The notes: generated from the sequence alone by a model not told the origin. A stretch of 64,000 bases of DNA from Lysinibacillus composti (GCF_016908465.1 NZ_JAFBDY010000002.1:62001-126000), one strand, 5' to 3'. Positions 52,277 through 62,536 are shown, numbered from the stretch's first letter. Made by a program: numbers and translations.

Positions 52277-52316
52277 TAGTCCCTAAGTCTTTTAAATCTT
52301 CGGGACTTTTTATTTT
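52277..52316 (+). terminator. Riboswitch 2 terminator
   Basis: AGTCCC pairs with GGGACT (plus inner AAG/CTT pairs), followed by TTTTATTTT. It overlaps the antiterminator partner TCCCTA at 52280-52285. Confidence 0.85.
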
Positions 52317-52379
52317 GAAAGTAGTAGGACAAACAAATTTATAAGCAGTGCACATACGTTCACTAGAAGGAGGATAAGT

Positions 52380-53063
52380 ATGAGTTTTTGTGATGAGGTT
52401 AGAAAAGAGACAGATTTATATTGGGAGGGTAGTTTCAATCATCCATTTGTTAAAGGGATCGTGGATGGGACACTACCAGTTGAAAAATTTAAATACTATA
52501 TGATGCAAGATGCTTATTATTTAAAACATTATACAAAGATATTGTCTATTGCTGCATCTAAAGCACAAACAAACGAAGATATTATGTATTTCCTTAAGAG
52601 TGCAAAGTTCATTAATGAAGCAGAATTAGAATTACATCGAACGGTATTTAAAGAATTAGATGTAACTGATGAAGAAGTAGAAAATTTCGATCCAGCTCCA
52701 GCGGCTTACAATTACGTTAGCCATATGTACAATGCTGCACATAATGGTGACGTTGGAGAAGCTTTTGCGGCCATGTTCCCATGTCCTTGGTTATATCAAG
52801 AGATTGGTGAAAAATATCAAGATGCAAAACCGGGAATTAAGTTGTATGAAGAATGGATTGCACTTTACAGTGATCCAGAATTTAAAAAGTCAATTGAACA
52901 CCAAAAAACAATGATGAACCGTTTTGCAGAAAAACAGCCTGAAAAAACTCTTATATTTAAAAGACATTTTGAAAAAAGTTGCTATTACGAATGGAAATTT
53001 TGGGAAATGCCTTGGACGTTAGAAAATTGGCAAAAGGAGGTTGAGCAATATGAGTTTGTATAA
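52380..53063 (+). CDS. tenA: Aminopyrimidine aminohydrolase / thiaminase II (TenA)
   Basis: 227 residues, all-helical TenA fold. Active-site segments include HPFVKGIVDGTLPVEKFKYYMMQDAYYL (Asp/Tyr), the cysteine in AAMFPCPWLYQEIG (about 137) and the C-terminal glutamate in CYYEWKFWEM. TenA hydrolyses aminopyrimidines from degraded thiamine to yield HMP, which ThiD uses. First gene of a salvage operon under two tandem riboswitches. Start behind AAGGAGGA. Confidence 0.92.
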   Translation: MSFCDEVRKETDLYWEGSFNHPFVKGIVDGTLPVEKFKYYMMQDAYYLKHYTKILSIAASKAQTNEDIMYFLKSAKFINEAELELHRTVFKELDVTDEEVENFDPAPAAYNYVSHMYNAAHNGDVGEAFAAMFPCPWLYQEIGEKYQDAKPGIKLYEEWIALYSDPEFKKSIEHQKTMMNRFAEKQPEKTLIFKRHFEKSCYYEWKFWEMPWTLENWQKEVEQYEFV

Positions 53064-53802
53064 TATTCGAAGAAGAAATCCTCTTGTTCATTGTATTACG
53101 AATAATGTCGTGACTAATTTTACGGCGAATGGGTTGCTGGCAACTGGTGCTTCACCAATTATGGCAGACGAAGTTGAAGAAATGAATGATGTTGTATCGG
53201 TAGTGGATGCTTTACTTATAAACATAGGAACGATTCATGCTCGTTCAAGAAATGCGATGCTTGTTGCTGGTAAAAAAGCAAACGAACGAGGAATACCCGT
53301 TGTATTAGATCCTGTAGGTGTGGGCGTATCAGCCTTTCGAAAGGAAACAGTCAAGGAATTACTAGATACTGTAACCTTTAGTTTAATCCGCTGCAATGCT
53401 GGTGAGCTTGCAACCATTGCAGAAGTTGAATGGCACTCAAAAGGTGTTGACTCTGGTGATGGTGATATGGAAGTAGCAGAAGTAGCAAAAGAAGTTGCTA
53501 ACAAATATAACAGTCTAGTTATTGTTACGGGTCCAACTGACGTTATTACAAATGGTGAAACAGTTCTTTATTCAACTGGTGGCAATGAATTGATGACACA
53601 AGTGACGGGGACTGGCTGTTTATTAAGTGCAATCTGCGCTGCTGCATTAACCATTGATGGAAACTCAATAGAACTCCTTCAAGAGGTCATGCAAAACTAT
53701 AAGGATGTCGCGACAAAAGCTTCTGAACAAGATTTACTTGGTTCATTCCAAGTCGGGGTTTTGAATGCCATTCATGTATTGTCTCGAGGTGAAGAGTATT
53801 GA
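53050..53802 (+). CDS. thiM: Hydroxyethylthiazole kinase
   Basis: About 250 residues. [28 protein letters not shown] near the start is the ThiM substrate site; the C-terminal [14 protein letters not shown] is the anion hole and catalytic cysteine. It phosphorylates the thiazole alcohol for salvage. The ATG at 53050, behind AAAGGAGG, overlaps the end of tenA by 14 nt, so the genes are coupled. Confidence 0.93.
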   Translation: MSLYNIRRRNPLVHCITNNVVTNFTANGLLATGASPIMADEVEEMNDVVSVVDALLINIGTIHARSRNAMLVAGKKANERGIPVVLDPVGVGVSAFRKETVKELLDTVTFSLIRCNAGELATIAEVEWHSKGVDSGDGDMEVAEVAKEVANKYNSLVIVTGPTDVITNGETVLYSTGGNELMTQVTGTGCLLSAICAAALTIDGNSIELLQEVMQNYKDVATKASEQDLLGSFQVGVLNAIHVLSRGEEY

Positions 53803-54620
53803 ATATTGTCATGACGATTGCCGGTTCCGATAGTGGTGGGGGAGCTGGAATCCAAGCAGATTTAAAAACGTTCCAGGAACTTGGCGTTTTTGGAACATCA
53901 GTGATTACTGCTCTTACAGCACAAAACACATTAGGGGTAGAAGGAATTTTTCCTACAACACCCGATTTCGTGAAGCAACAAATTGAAGTGGTTTTTCAAG
54001 ATTTGGCCGTAAAAGCGGTAAAAACAGGAATGTTATTTTCACCAACTATAATAGAAACTGTTTCAGATACGTTAAAAGAAAAGGACGTACAGCTAGTCGT
54101 TGATCCTGTTATGATTGCAAAAGGTGGGGCAAATTTACTGCAATCAGAAGCAGTCGATGCTTTAAAGTCACAATTATTACCTCTTGCAACTGTTCTTACA
54201 CCAAATATTCCAGAAGCAGAAGTAATTACCGGAATGTCTATTCATTCAGTGAATGAAATTGAAAAAGCAGCAGAGAAAATCTTATCATTAGGTGTTGAAT
54301 CAGTTGTCATGAAAGGCGGACACTTATCAGGTAAGGAAGCAATTGATCACGTTTACTTTAAGGATGGTTCATATTTTGCAATTCAATCGAATCGTGTGAA
54401 CACGACCCAAACTCATGGTACTGGATGTACATTTTCTGCGGCAATTACAGCATTTTTAGGTCAGGGGAAAACATTAAAAGAAGCAATTATTGAAGCGAAG
54501 AAATTTATTCAATTAGCCATTGAACATCCACTCAATATCGGTCACGGGCATGGACCAACTAATCATTTTGCTTATAATCAAATGAAAAAAAGCTTTGAGG
54601 TGGTTGTACATGAATCGTAA
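53799..54620 (+). CDS. thiD: HMP/HMP-phosphate kinase
   Basis: About 273 residues. [25 protein letters not shown] at the start and [16 protein letters not shown] near the end are ThiD signatures. It performs the two phosphorylations of HMP and so takes up the TenA product. The frame can begin at TTG 53799, which overlaps the thiM stop, or at ATG 53811; GAGGTGAAG supports the TTG. Confidence 0.93.
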   Translation: MNIVMTIAGSDSGGGAGIQADLKTFQELGVFGTSVITALTAQNTLGVEGIFPTTPDFVKQQIEVVFQDLAVKAVKTGMLFSPTIIETVSDTLKEKDVQLVVDPVMIAKGGANLLQSEAVDALKSQLLPLATVLTPNIPEAEVITGMSIHSVNEIEKAAEKILSLGVESVVMKGGHLSGKEAIDHVYFKDGSYFAIQSNRVNTTQTHGTGCTFSAAITAFLGQGKTLKEAIIEAKKFIQLAIEHPLNIGHGHGPTNHFAYNQMKKSFEVVVHES

Positions 54621-55266
54621 ACAATTAGAATTGTATTTTATCATGGGAACTTCGAATGTGAAAAATGCGAATCCCTTAAATGTATTAGAGTTAGCTCTAC
54701 AAGCTGGAGTAACATTTTTTCAATTTCGAGAAAAAGGAAGTTCTGCTTTAAAAGGATTGCAATATGAAGAGTTTGCTCGTGAATGCCAAGCACTTTGTAG
54801 AAAATATAATGTTCCCTTTATTGTTAACGATGACATTGAGTTAGCTTTGAAACTTGAGGCAGATGGTGTTCATGTTGGTCAAGACGATATGGCTGTTGCA
54901 GAAACTAGAAAACTTGTGGGCAATAAAATCCTTGGTGTTTCGGTGCATAACCTAGATGAATTGGAAGTAGCAATCCGTAATAAAGCAGATTATATCGGGG
55001 TAGGTCCAATTTACAAAACTAAATCTAAGGCAGATGCAAAAGAACCTGCTGGTACAAGATTTTTACAACAAGCTTCAAAGAAATATCCTTCGTTACCTAT
55101 TGTTGCTATTGGTGGAATCTCATCCTTGAACTGTCATGAATCAATTGAGGCCGGAGCTGATGGAGTAGCAGTCATTTCTGCGATTTGTGAAAGTGCTAAC
55201 ATCCACCAAACCGTAAATGAATTCAAACAAAAAATAAACGATGCTTCACAAGTCTCAAAAAGATAA
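54610..55266 (+). CDS. thiE: Thiamine-phosphate synthase
   Basis: About 218 residues. TIM barrel with FFQFREKGSSALKG, the pyrophosphate site VNDDIELALKLEADGVHVGQDD, GVSVHNLDE and VGPIYKTKSKADA, ending IGGISS...GADGVAVISAI. It joins HMP pyrophosphate and thiazole phosphate. The start at 54610 has GAGGTGG 6 nt upstream and overlaps thiD by 11 nt. The last codons and first downstream bases form a GATGCTT/AAGCATC hairpin that may help end transcription. Confidence 0.93.
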   Translation: MNRKQLELYFIMGTSNVKNANPLNVLELALQAGVTFFQFREKGSSALKGLQYEEFARECQALCRKYNVPFIVNDDIELALKLEADGVHVGQDDMAVAETRKLVGNKILGVSVHNLDELEVAIRNKADYIGVGPIYKTKSKADAKEPAGTRFLQQASKKYPSLPIVAIGGISSLNCHESIEAGADGVAVISAICESANIHQTVNEFKQKINDASQVSKR

Positions 55267-55362
55267 TTTAAGCATCGTATTGAAAGATTTACTAGAATTG
55301 TCGATTAATTTTGTTTGAACATTGTATACTATATGTAAACAATGATTTTTAGGAGAGATGGG

Positions 55363-55935
55363 ATGATTTCTTTAATAGTTGCACATGACAAAAATCGTGT
55401 CATTGGATATAAAAAAGGCATGCCTTGGCATTTACCTGGAGAATTACAATATTTTAAAGAAAAAACAATGGGAAAGCCCATGATCATGGGGCGCAAAACC
55501 TTTGAGTCTATCGGTCGTCCTCTACCTGGGAGAAGAAATATCGTCATTACTCGAAATACTGACTATGAGGCTGAAGGCATTGAAATCGTTCCAAGTTTAG
55601 AGGAAGCATTAGATTTGGTTGGAAATGAGCAGGAAGTTATGATTATTGGGGGCGAACAAATTTTTAGAATGAGTCTTGATCTTGCAGACCGCCTTTATAT
55701 AACGTACATCAATCATGAGTTTCCTGGGGATACATATTTTCCAGAATATGATGATAAAGAATGGGAACTCGTTTCTCAGCAAGACCCAATTCACACAAAT
55801 GAGGGGTTTACTTATGAATACTTAATTTTTGATCGAGTAAATAAGAAACCAGCCATGTTAAAGGATGGAAGATTACTTTTAAATCAAGAGTATATCCAGC
55901 CTGAAATTACGCCAAGTCTAAAAAACCAAAAATAA
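55363..55935 (+). CDS. dfrA: Dihydrofolate reductase
   Basis: 190 residues. It begins MISLIVAHDKNRVIGYKKGMPWHLPGEL, with the catalytic acidic position replaced as usual in the GELQYFKE helix. NADPH-binding motifs are PMIMGRKTFESIGRPLPGRRN and VMIIGGEQIFRM. It regenerates tetrahydrofolate consumed by thymidylate synthase. The C-terminus is about 30 residues longer than usual (KKPAMLKDGRLLLNQEYIQPE). The start at 55363 is chosen because AGGAGAG lies 5 nt before it. Confidence 0.92.
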   Translation: MISLIVAHDKNRVIGYKKGMPWHLPGELQYFKEKTMGKPMIMGRKTFESIGRPLPGRRNIVITRNTDYEAEGIEIVPSLEEALDLVGNEQEVMIIGGEQIFRMSLDLADRLYITYINHEFPGDTYFPEYDDKEWELVSQQDPIHTNEGFTYEYLIFDRVNKKPAMLKDGRLLLNQEYIQPEITPSLKNQK

Positions 55936-55948
55936 TACGCACAACCCA

Positions 55949-55979
55949 AGAGAATGGTTTGATCCATTCTCTTTTTTTG
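55949..55979 (+). terminator. Terminator after dfrA
   Basis: AGAGAATGG pairs with CCATTCTCT, followed by T7. Confidence 0.9.
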
Positions 55980-56116
55980 TAAAAAAATGAAACCTATGTA
56001 AACTTTATTCGTATATAAGTCAACAAAGTCAAAAGTTCAAAATAATGGTAAACGTGTTTATAAGTTATTTTCGATAACTTTAAATAAAAAGAACTCACAT
56101 TAGGGGGAATAAGTGA

Positions 56117-57793
56117 ATGGAAATTTTAAGTATGGCTTCCCTACTAGTCTTCTTGGTAGTACTAGTAGTATTAGGTGGTATTGGGTATGGTGTGTATTTT
56201 GTCATCACTCAAAGACTGCAAATTAAGGCAAAACCAACAGAGGTATTAATTGTTACAGGCCCAAAATTAGGAGATCCCGAAAAGGATAGTTCGATTTATG
56301 TGGGAATGGACGAAAAAGGAAATCCTAATGGAAAAATGGTAAAAGTTGCTCGCGGAGGTCATAGACGTAGACGCTTCCAAGTAGTTGAAAAAATTGAACT
56401 GAACGTTATTCAAATTAAAATTAATACAACTGCTCATGCTGGTGGAGAAATACAAGTTGAAGCAGAAGGAACAGCAACAATTTCTGTTGGAGAAGACAAC
56501 GAATCAATTATTCGTTTTGCTGAAAAATTAGGTGCCATTGAGCCTTCACAGCGAAAACAAATTTTAACGAATATTTTAGAAGATAACTTCCGCGCAGTAA
56601 TTACAGAAACAAAGATTGATAAGTTATATTCTGATAAAGAAACATTTAAAAATGCAGTTAAGACATTAGCAGAACCAGAAATTGCAGCTTTAGGTATGAA
56701 AATTGACTCAATCGGTTTAAGTGAACTACGTGACGTTGAGAAAAATGGATATATCAGTAACTTAGGCCGAGCAACAATTGAAACTTCCCGAGAGCTAGCT
56801 GAAAAAGCTCAATCTGACGCGAATAGAAATATTGAAAACCATAAGTTAGCGAATGACTTAGAACAAAAACGTAAACAAGTTGATGCTAACAAAGAAAAAT
56901 CAGAATTAGAGAAGCAGTTAAAACTAACAGAAGCAGAAAACAAAAAGGTAGAAGATACTGCTCGTGCGAACTCTGACTTAGCTTATGATTTAGAAAAAGA
57001 GAAACTAAATAAAGCATTAACAGAAACTAGATTAGCTAATGAATTAGACGAGAACCAACGTAAACTAAGTGTAGACAAAGCTAGAAATGATTTGCGTTTG
57101 CAAGAATTAGAGATTAAAAAAGCTGAAGACAAGGCGCAAGCGGAAATCGAAGCGCAACGTAAACAAATTGAAGAAGAAACACAGGCAAGAATTAAGCAAA
57201 TCCAAATAGAAACAGAACGTAAAGTTACAGAAACAAAAGCAAAGGCAGAATCGACACGTAAAACAGAAGAAGCAAAAGCAAGAGCGACAGAAATTGAAGC
57301 AATCGGACTTGCTGAAGCAAAAGCAGAAGAAGAAAAAGGGAAAGCAAAAGCGAAAAGTATTACATTAATTGGTACTGCCGAAGCGACAGCATTACGTGAG
57401 AAAGCAGAAGCATTAAATCTACTAGGTGAAGCTGGTAAACTTGAAATGATTCTGAATGTATTACCTCAATTTGCCGAAGCAATTGCACGCCCATTATCCA
57501 ATATTGATGATGTAAAGATTATTGACATGGGCAATGGTGAAGGATTAAATGCACTGCCAACACAAGTAACAAAAAACGTGACAGCAGTTCAAGAAGTGCT
57601 ACAGGCGACAACTGGTCTTAATTTAACTGACTTAATGACGAATGTATCGAAATTAGGTGCTAATCAAACAGTCGTGAATGTTGAAAAAGGATCTCAGGAA
57701 CAAAATACTAAAGAGCCAATTGTAAATCAAGTAATAGAAAAACAACCACAACCTGTTGAGCTTCCAGAAGTAGATAAACTTTCGGAACAATAA
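56117..57793 (+). CDS. Flotillin-family SPFH protein
   Basis: 558 residues. One N-terminal membrane segment (about 7-30) precedes an SPFH/band-7 domain (about 35-230: QRLQIKAKPTEVLIVTGPKLG, INTTAHAGGEIQVEAEGTATISVG, LTNILEDNFRAVI). A long Ala/Glu/Lys-rich coiled coil (about 230-440) follows. The C-terminal part has MILNVLPQFAEAIARPLSNIDDVKIIDMG as in flotillins. It organises membrane microdomains. It resembles B. subtilis FloT (YuaG) in general plan, with no partner NfeD gene adjacent. Start behind AGGGGG. Confidence 0.88.
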   Translation: MEILSMASLLVFLVVLVVLGGIGYGVYFVITQRLQIKAKPTEVLIVTGPKLGDPEKDSSIYVGMDEKGNPNGKMVKVARGGHRRRRFQVVEKIELNVIQIKINTTAHAGGEIQVEAEGTATISVGEDNESIIRFAEKLGAIEPSQRKQILTNILEDNFRAVITETKIDKLYSDKETFKNAVKTLAEPEIAALGMKIDSIGLSELRDVEKNGYISNLGRATIETSRELAEKAQSDANRNIENHKLANDLEQKRKQVDANKEKSELEKQLKLTEAENKKVEDTARANSDLAYDLEKEKLNKALTETRLANELDENQRKLSVDKARNDLRLQELEIKKAEDKAQAEIEAQRKQIEEETQARIKQIQIETERKVTETKAKAESTRKTEEAKARATEIEAIGLAEAKAEEEKGKAKAKSITLIGTAEATALREKAEALNLLGEAGKLEMILNVLPQFAEAIARPLSNIDDVKIIDMGNGEGLNALPTQVTKNVTAVQEVLQATTGLNLTDLMTNVSKLGANQTVVNVEKGSQEQNTKEPIVNQVIEKQPQPVELPEVDKLSEQ

Positions 57794-57817
57794 TAAATTA
57801 ATAGTTAAAATGACAAA

Positions 57818-57854
57818 AAACAGGAGATGTTCTTTCAAAAGGACATCTCCTGTT
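57818..57854. terminator. Bidirectional terminator
   Basis: AAACAGGAGATGT pairs with ACATCTCCTGTTT between two convergent genes, with A-rich and T-rich flanks that suit both strands. Confidence 0.85.
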
Positions 57855-57863
57855 TATTCAAAT

Positions 57864-58505
57864 TTATAAATAAAACGCTATACAAACTACCATACATGCA
57901 CAGCCACCAATCACGAACAAATGCCAGATTGCATGGTTATATGGAATCTTTCTCCAAGCATAAAAAATCGATCCAAATGTAAATAACAATCCACCAGCTA
58001 ATAAAACTGTGAAACCCTCAAACTGTAACAACTCATACAATGGTTTTATTGCAAAAACAATCATCCATCCCATCGCAATATATAATAGTAGGGAAAATGT
58101 TTCGAAGCGATGTATAAAGAGGCATTTGAAAACTATGCCAAACAGTGCAATTCCCCAAACGATACATAATAATACAATCCCTAAAACGCCTTTAATGGCA
58201 ATTAATAAAAAAGGGGTATAGGTACCAGCAATAAGAACGTATATTGAAGAATGATCTAAAATTGAGAAAAATTTCTTATATTTTTCGGGCATACTATGTA
58301 ATAACGTAGACATTAAAAAAAGTAATACTAGGGAAGCGCCAAATATGGAATACGATACGATTTGGACTGCGCTCTCAGATTGAACAGCTAAAATTATGAG
58401 AATCACACAGGTTGGAATACTTAAAAATAAACCAAATCCATGTGTAATAGCATTCCAAAGTTCTTCTTTTAAATTTTTATAATCAAAGGCATTTTCTTGT
58501 TGCAT
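57864..58505 (-). CDS. Hemolysin III-family (PAQR/YqfA) membrane protein
   Basis: 213 residues, seven membrane helices. Metal-site motifs NAITHGFGLFLS (about 17), LLHSMPEK (about 66) and the C-terminal NHAIWHLFVIGG are those of the hemolysin III/adiponectin-receptor family, presumed zinc-dependent hydrolases of lipids. 'Hemolysin' is a historical name and virulence is not implied. AAGGAGTG precedes the start. The 288-nt gap beyond holds nothing recognised. Confidence 0.88.
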   Translation of the reverse strand: MQQENAFDYKNLKEELWNAITHGFGLFLSIPTCVILIILAVQSESAVQIVSYSIFGASLVLLFLMSTLLHSMPEKYKKFFSILDHSSIYVLIAGTYTPFLLIAIKGVLGIVLLCIVWGIALFGIVFKCLFIHRFETFSLLLYIAMGWMIVFAIKPLYELLQFEGFTVLLAGGLLFTFGSIFYAWRKIPYNHAIWHLFVIGGCACMVVCIAFYL

Positions 58506-58793
58506 AATTATTTCACTCCTTAAGTCTAAACTATGCTAATCGTGTTTAATCTGCTTTTTTTCAGTTTTTTTTAGGACGCTTAAAACCAAGTAGCTCCGCT
58601 TTTCCTTATACTTACCTTACTACGATAAGATCATTATGCCCATTATCATTTGTCATATGTTTTGAAGCTACTTTAACATACGAGAGTAGCGTCATATCAG
58701 CTTTTATTAAGTAATGAGATTACATTTGTCATCTTTACAACTAGTGGAAAAACTACTTATAATTGGCCTAATGCTAATAAAGGATGTGTCGTT

Positions 58794-59636
58794 GTGAGTC
58801 GAATACATATAGTTACTGATTCAACATCTGACTTGTCAAAAGATGAAATTATCGCTAATGACATTCATGTAGTTCCGTTAACAATTCAAATTGATGGAGA
58901 AACTTTTGTAGATGGTGTTGATGTACAACCTGATACTTTTCTAGAATTAATGAAAAACTCTAAAAATCTACCTAAAAGTTCTCAACCAGCAACTGGGAAA
59001 TTTAAAGAATTATACGATGAGCTTGGAAAAAATGGTGACAGAATTATTTCCATACATATGACAGGTGGAATGAGTGGAACATATGAATCTGCTAGACAAG
59101 CAGCAAGTATGTCAGATTCTGATGTAACAGTCATTGATTCTCGCTTTATTGCAATTGGATTAGCTATTCAAATTCGTGAAGCTATTCGTTTACGTAAAGA
59201 TGGGGCGAGTGTAGAAGAAATTGTAAAGCGCCTTGAGGTTGTAAGAGACAATACAAATTTATTCGTTGTCGTTGATACATTAGAGAATTTAATCAAAGGT
59301 GGTCGTATTGGTAAAGGTAAGGGAATGATCGGTTCTCTATTAAATATTAAACCAATCGCATCGTTAGAAAATGGTGAATATACACCGGTTTCAAAAGCAA
59401 GAAGCTACAAACAAGTAATCAATTATTTATTTAACCAATTCCAGGAAGATACAGCAGGTAAACAGGTTAAGGCTGTGGGTCTTTCTCATGCAGATGGCTT
59501 AAATACGATGGGTAACTCTTTAATTGGACTCATTGAATCAACAGGGTTTAAAGACGTAGAAATTAAATTTACTTCACCTATTATTAGTACTCATACTGGT
59601 CGTGGGGCAATTGGATTTATATACTTTGCGGAATAG
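58794..59636 (+). CDS. DegV-family fatty-acid-binding protein
   Basis: 280 residues. HIVTDSTSDLSKDEI at the start, PKSSQPATGKF (about 58) and ISIHMTGGMSGTYESARQAA are the DegV fatty-acid-binding signatures; TLENLIKGGRIGKGKGMIGSLL and HTGRGAIGFIYF follow. DegV/FakB proteins hand exogenous fatty acids to the FakA kinase; fakA is not in this window. GTG start behind AAGGATG. Confidence 0.9.
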   Translation: MSRIHIVTDSTSDLSKDEIIANDIHVVPLTIQIDGETFVDGVDVQPDTFLELMKNSKNLPKSSQPATGKFKELYDELGKNGDRIISIHMTGGMSGTYESARQAASMSDSDVTVIDSRFIAIGLAIQIREAIRLRKDGASVEEIVKRLEVVRDNTNLFVVVDTLENLIKGGRIGKGKGMIGSLLNIKPIASLENGEYTPVSKARSYKQVINYLFNQFQEDTAGKQVKAVGLSHADGLNTMGNSLIGLIESTGFKDVEIKFTSPIISTHTGRGAIGFIYFAE

Positions 59637-59682
59637 TGAGAAGTTAAATTTTAATTTTTCTAACAATTCAATAAATATAAAT

Positions 59683-59718
59683 GTGTCAGCATCCTAATAG
59701 AGGAGTTGGCACTTTTTT
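59683..59718 (+). terminator. Terminator after the DegV gene
   Basis: GTGTCAGC-TCC pairs with GGA-TTGGCAC and is followed by T6. Confidence 0.8.
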
Positions 59719-59867
59719 GTTAATAAGAAAATTAAGATGTATAAGTACAGCGATTTAATGATGAGTGGAAAAGTTTTTTTGCGAACAGTTAAAATAAATG
59801 AGACCAAACACACTAGTATTTCGTAGATAAATAGTGAAACTTATCTAAAGGAGAAGTGATGATTTAA

Positions 59868-61148
59868 GTGAGGTCATACCCAATAGATGTAAGAATAAAT
59901 GAATTAGTTGAGTTTGCAAAGAAAAAGTTTGGATTAAACAACTATTATTTACAAGATTATCAGTTTTATCGAAGCATTAATTTCTTCAACGAAACGGTTT
60001 ATACGTTATCCATGGAATGGTTCCCTAATCATGCAGTACTAGAAGAAGATGGTTCCAATCCAGAAGGTACTGCAAGTATTGAGTTAGACATAACAAGTCG
60101 TAAAATTAAAAGTGCCATTTTTGTAATGGGTAAGTCCTTTGCAATAGATGGAGTTAAGTTTAGCAATAATAAGGATGACGTCATTAAATGGGTAGAAAAT
60201 GAAACAGGATTACAGTTTGGCACGCAATTTAATATACACAAAGAAAATGAAGGTGAATTTTACTTTATGGCATGTGTGGATGGTGTTTCTGTATCACCGT
60301 CTGGTTATATTGATGTCAAGTTTAACGCAGATGGGAAGCTCACTTTGTTTTCCATACATGGTCAATTTCCGTCAAAAAATCTAATTAAAGAAGGAAAATT
60401 TACACTTACCCTTGATCGATTAGGAGATTTGAAAAAAGAACAATTGAAGTTGATTGAATCTCATTTATATGACCAGAAGAAAATTATCTATATATATGCG
60501 ATGGAAGAGATTTTTGTTACAAATGATGGAGAAACAACAATAAAATTTGAGGCTTTTGCAGATAAAAGCCAGTTTTTAAAAATCAATCAAACAATCTATT
60601 GGGATGAACCAATTAATAAACCGTTTAAAAGGAAAAAGATTCGTTGGGTAGAAGAACTTACAGCGGAACAAGCATTTTCATGTGAACCTTCTCCTGATTC
60701 GTTCCCAATTACAAAGGTAGATCAAGAAAAATGTATGATGGCTGTTAAGAATCTTCTAAGAATGGAGTATCCGAATGAATCTGGAAATTGGATATTAAAC
60801 TTTCTATATCGTGATAAAGGGTATATTCACGTCACACTTAAAGAAAATAAACAAAACAATCGTTTATTTCAACGTAAAATTAAGGTGATGATTGATGGAA
60901 CGAGCCTACAAGTTGTGAATTATATGGATAGCAAACTGTTGTTGAATGTCTTTGACAACTTCCAAGAACCTCCGCTAATAACAATCTCAAAAGATCAAGC
61001 CTATCAAAAACTGAAACAATTCTTTGAACTAAGACCTTTCTATGTTTATGACTTAAACCGAAAGCATTATGTTTTATGTGGAAAATTAGATTGTCACTAC
61101 GGGGTGAATGCAACAAGTGGAGAAGTGCGAGCATTAGATGATTTGTAG
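59868..61148 (+). CDS. YcdB/YcdC-like repeat protein
   Basis: 426 residues, no signal peptide. It consists of PepSY-like alpha-beta units (for example VEFAKKKFGLNNYYLQDYQ; TASIELDITSRKIKSAIFVM; DVKFNADGKLTLFSIHGQFP; LTAEQAFSC; KVDQEKCMMAVKNLL; YGVNATSGEVRALDD) arranged as in B. subtilis YcdB/YcdC-type proteins. The C-terminal DAxxGEVxAL ending is typical. Function is unknown. GTG start behind AAGGAGAAG. Confidence 0.65.
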   Translation: MRSYPIDVRINELVEFAKKKFGLNNYYLQDYQFYRSINFFNETVYTLSMEWFPNHAVLEEDGSNPEGTASIELDITSRKIKSAIFVMGKSFAIDGVKFSNNKDDVIKWVENETGLQFGTQFNIHKENEGEFYFMACVDGVSVSPSGYIDVKFNADGKLTLFSIHGQFPSKNLIKEGKFTLTLDRLGDLKKEQLKLIESHLYDQKKIIYIYAMEEIFVTNDGETTIKFEAFADKSQFLKINQTIYWDEPINKPFKRKKIRWVEELTAEQAFSCEPSPDSFPITKVDQEKCMMAVKNLLRMEYPNESGNWILNFLYRDKGYIHVTLKENKQNNRLFQRKIKVMIDGTSLQVVNYMDSKLLLNVFDNFQEPPLITISKDQAYQKLKQFFELRPFYVYDLNRKHYVLCGKLDCHYGVNATSGEVRALDDL

Positions 61149-61299
61149 TTTTAATAGTTTTTGAAAGGGAACGAACTTGTAACCTTTTAAAGATAATTAG
61201 TTCCGCTCTTTTTATTAGATTAGAATCGTAGTTAAATAGAAAAAATGATTCTGGAAGTTATTTGTATTATTCTATAGCCTTTGCGAATTTTAGGAGTTG

Positions 61300-61749
61300 A
61301 TGAGACTGGATTATCAAGGGAAAACTCAACAAGGGTATTTGTACTTTTTAGTAATGGTATTGTTATTAACGATAAGTAATATTAAGTTAGACGGGTATGA
61401 TGAAAAATATTTGTACATACAAATCGTTGTTTTTACTTTTACGATACTTACGGTTTGTTTTCGATTTAAATTTACAATTTACGAAAAAAAATTAACCTAT
61501 CGCATCCAATTATTTATATTTCAAATTTATCAGAAGGAAATAGAAATTAATGAAATAAAACAGATCAAATTTACGCGTGTTGGCTGGGCGAAAAAGGGAG
61601 CGATTGTAAAGGTAACAAAGGGATTTAACATTCGGATTTTTGATTTCGAACCTAACCATGTATATACAGATTTACTAGAGTTTGCAAATAATAATTCAAT
61701 CATGATTTTTAAAACTAAGGACTATTTAATTTTAGAAAAACTAAAGTAA
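61300..61749 (+). CDS. Small membrane protein with PH-like domain, unknown
   Basis: 149 residues. Two adjacent membrane helices (about 12-28 and 40-58) precede a beta-rich cytoplasmic domain (FTIYEKKLTYRIQLFIFQIYQKEIEINEIKQIKFTRVGWAKKG...NIRIFDFEPNHVYTDLLEFANN) that looks like a bacterial PH-type domain. The start is uncertain (TTG 61297 or ATG 61300), with AGGAG very close to both. Confidence 0.55.
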   Translation: MRLDYQGKTQQGYLYFLVMVLLLTISNIKLDGYDEKYLYIQIVVFTFTILTVCFRFKFTIYEKKLTYRIQLFIFQIYQKEIEINEIKQIKFTRVGWAKKGAIVKVTKGFNIRIFDFEPNHVYTDLLEFANNNSIMIFKTKDYLILEKLK

Positions 61750-61774
61750 CTCAAAATATGGCGAGCAAAAAACA

Positions 61775-61802
61775 CAGTGGAGATTTGTAATTCTCCCCAC
61801 TG
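61775..61802. terminator. Terminator between convergent genes
   Basis: CAGTGG-GA pairs with TC-CCCACTG. It lies between the 61300 gene and the leftward AlkD-like gene. Confidence 0.65.
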
Positions 61803-61813
61803 ATTTATTCACA

Positions 61814-62536
61814 TTATAGATTTTTTAATGCCTCTCGTTTGCTGAGTGGTTGTAAATTGGATGAGGTGACAAATTCTTTTATGATAGAGGGGTTTGTTTT
61901 AGCATATTCTCGCAATACCCATCCAATTGCTTTTTGAACAAAGAATTCCTTACTATCCGCTCGAGCAAGGATGTATTGAAACAAACGCTTCTCGTCGGTG
62001 CTCTTCTTAAAGAAAAGTTGATATAAAATCGCAGCTCTTTGTAGCCAAATGTTTTCATTCAAAATCCACTGATCTGCGTATTGAGGAATAAGTTCTGGAT
62101 ATGCCTTGAACATATATCCGGCGATATGTGGGGAAAGCACATCTACTGTATCCCACCAAGATTTTTTCACTATTAACGTTGTTAACCAGGACATATCTTC
62201 AACGGAAAGTGTTTTCTTTACCACCTCTAGTAGATCTAGTGCAGCTTTTTGATACTCCCGTTCTGGAAGATCCCATAATTCAAAAATAACTTTTTGAAGA
62301 TTTTCTTTTGTTGGAACTCCATATTCCTTAAAATACTGTTTTGTAATCTTTCGGCGAATCGGAGTTCGTATTCCTAAAAAGTCAAACTGATTTCTCATGT
62401 AATTTTTCGACCATTCGGCATAATCCGGATCGATATACTGTGAATAAATCTTCCTTAGCTCTTCAACATATTGTTCGTTGTTAAGCTCTGTTTCTTTTCG
62501 TTTATTTAAGTTATTCTTCAAATTGTTTTTCTCCAA
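61814..62536 (-). CDS. DNA alkylation repair protein (AlkD-like)
   Basis: 240 residues of the HEAT-like-repeat glycosylase family. Signature segments: MRNQFDFLGIRTPIRRKITKQY, LWDLPEREYQKAALDLLEVV, VKKSWWDTVDVLSPHIAGYM (with the Trp and Asp of the active cleft), ENIWLQRAAILYQLFFKK and VQKAIGWVLREYAKTNP. AlkD removes bulky or positively charged alkylated bases. An uncharged N-terminal tail of about 20 residues precedes the domain. Confidence 0.88.
   Translation of the reverse strand: MEKNNLKNNLNKRKETELNNEQYVEELRKIYSQYIDPDYAEWSKNYMRNQFDFLGIRTPIRRKITKQYFKEYGVPTKENLQKVIFELWDLPEREYQKAALDLLEVVKKTLSVEDMSWLTTLIVKKSWWDTVDVLSPHIAGYMFKAYPELIPQYADQWILNENIWLQRAAILYQLFFKKSTDEKRLFQYILARADSKEFFVQKAIGWVLREYAKTNPSIIKEFVTSSNLQPLSKREALKNL

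Noticed and set aside
57864-58505. Hemolysin III protein as a virulence factor
   Set aside because: The family is widespread in non-pathogens and the name is historical.
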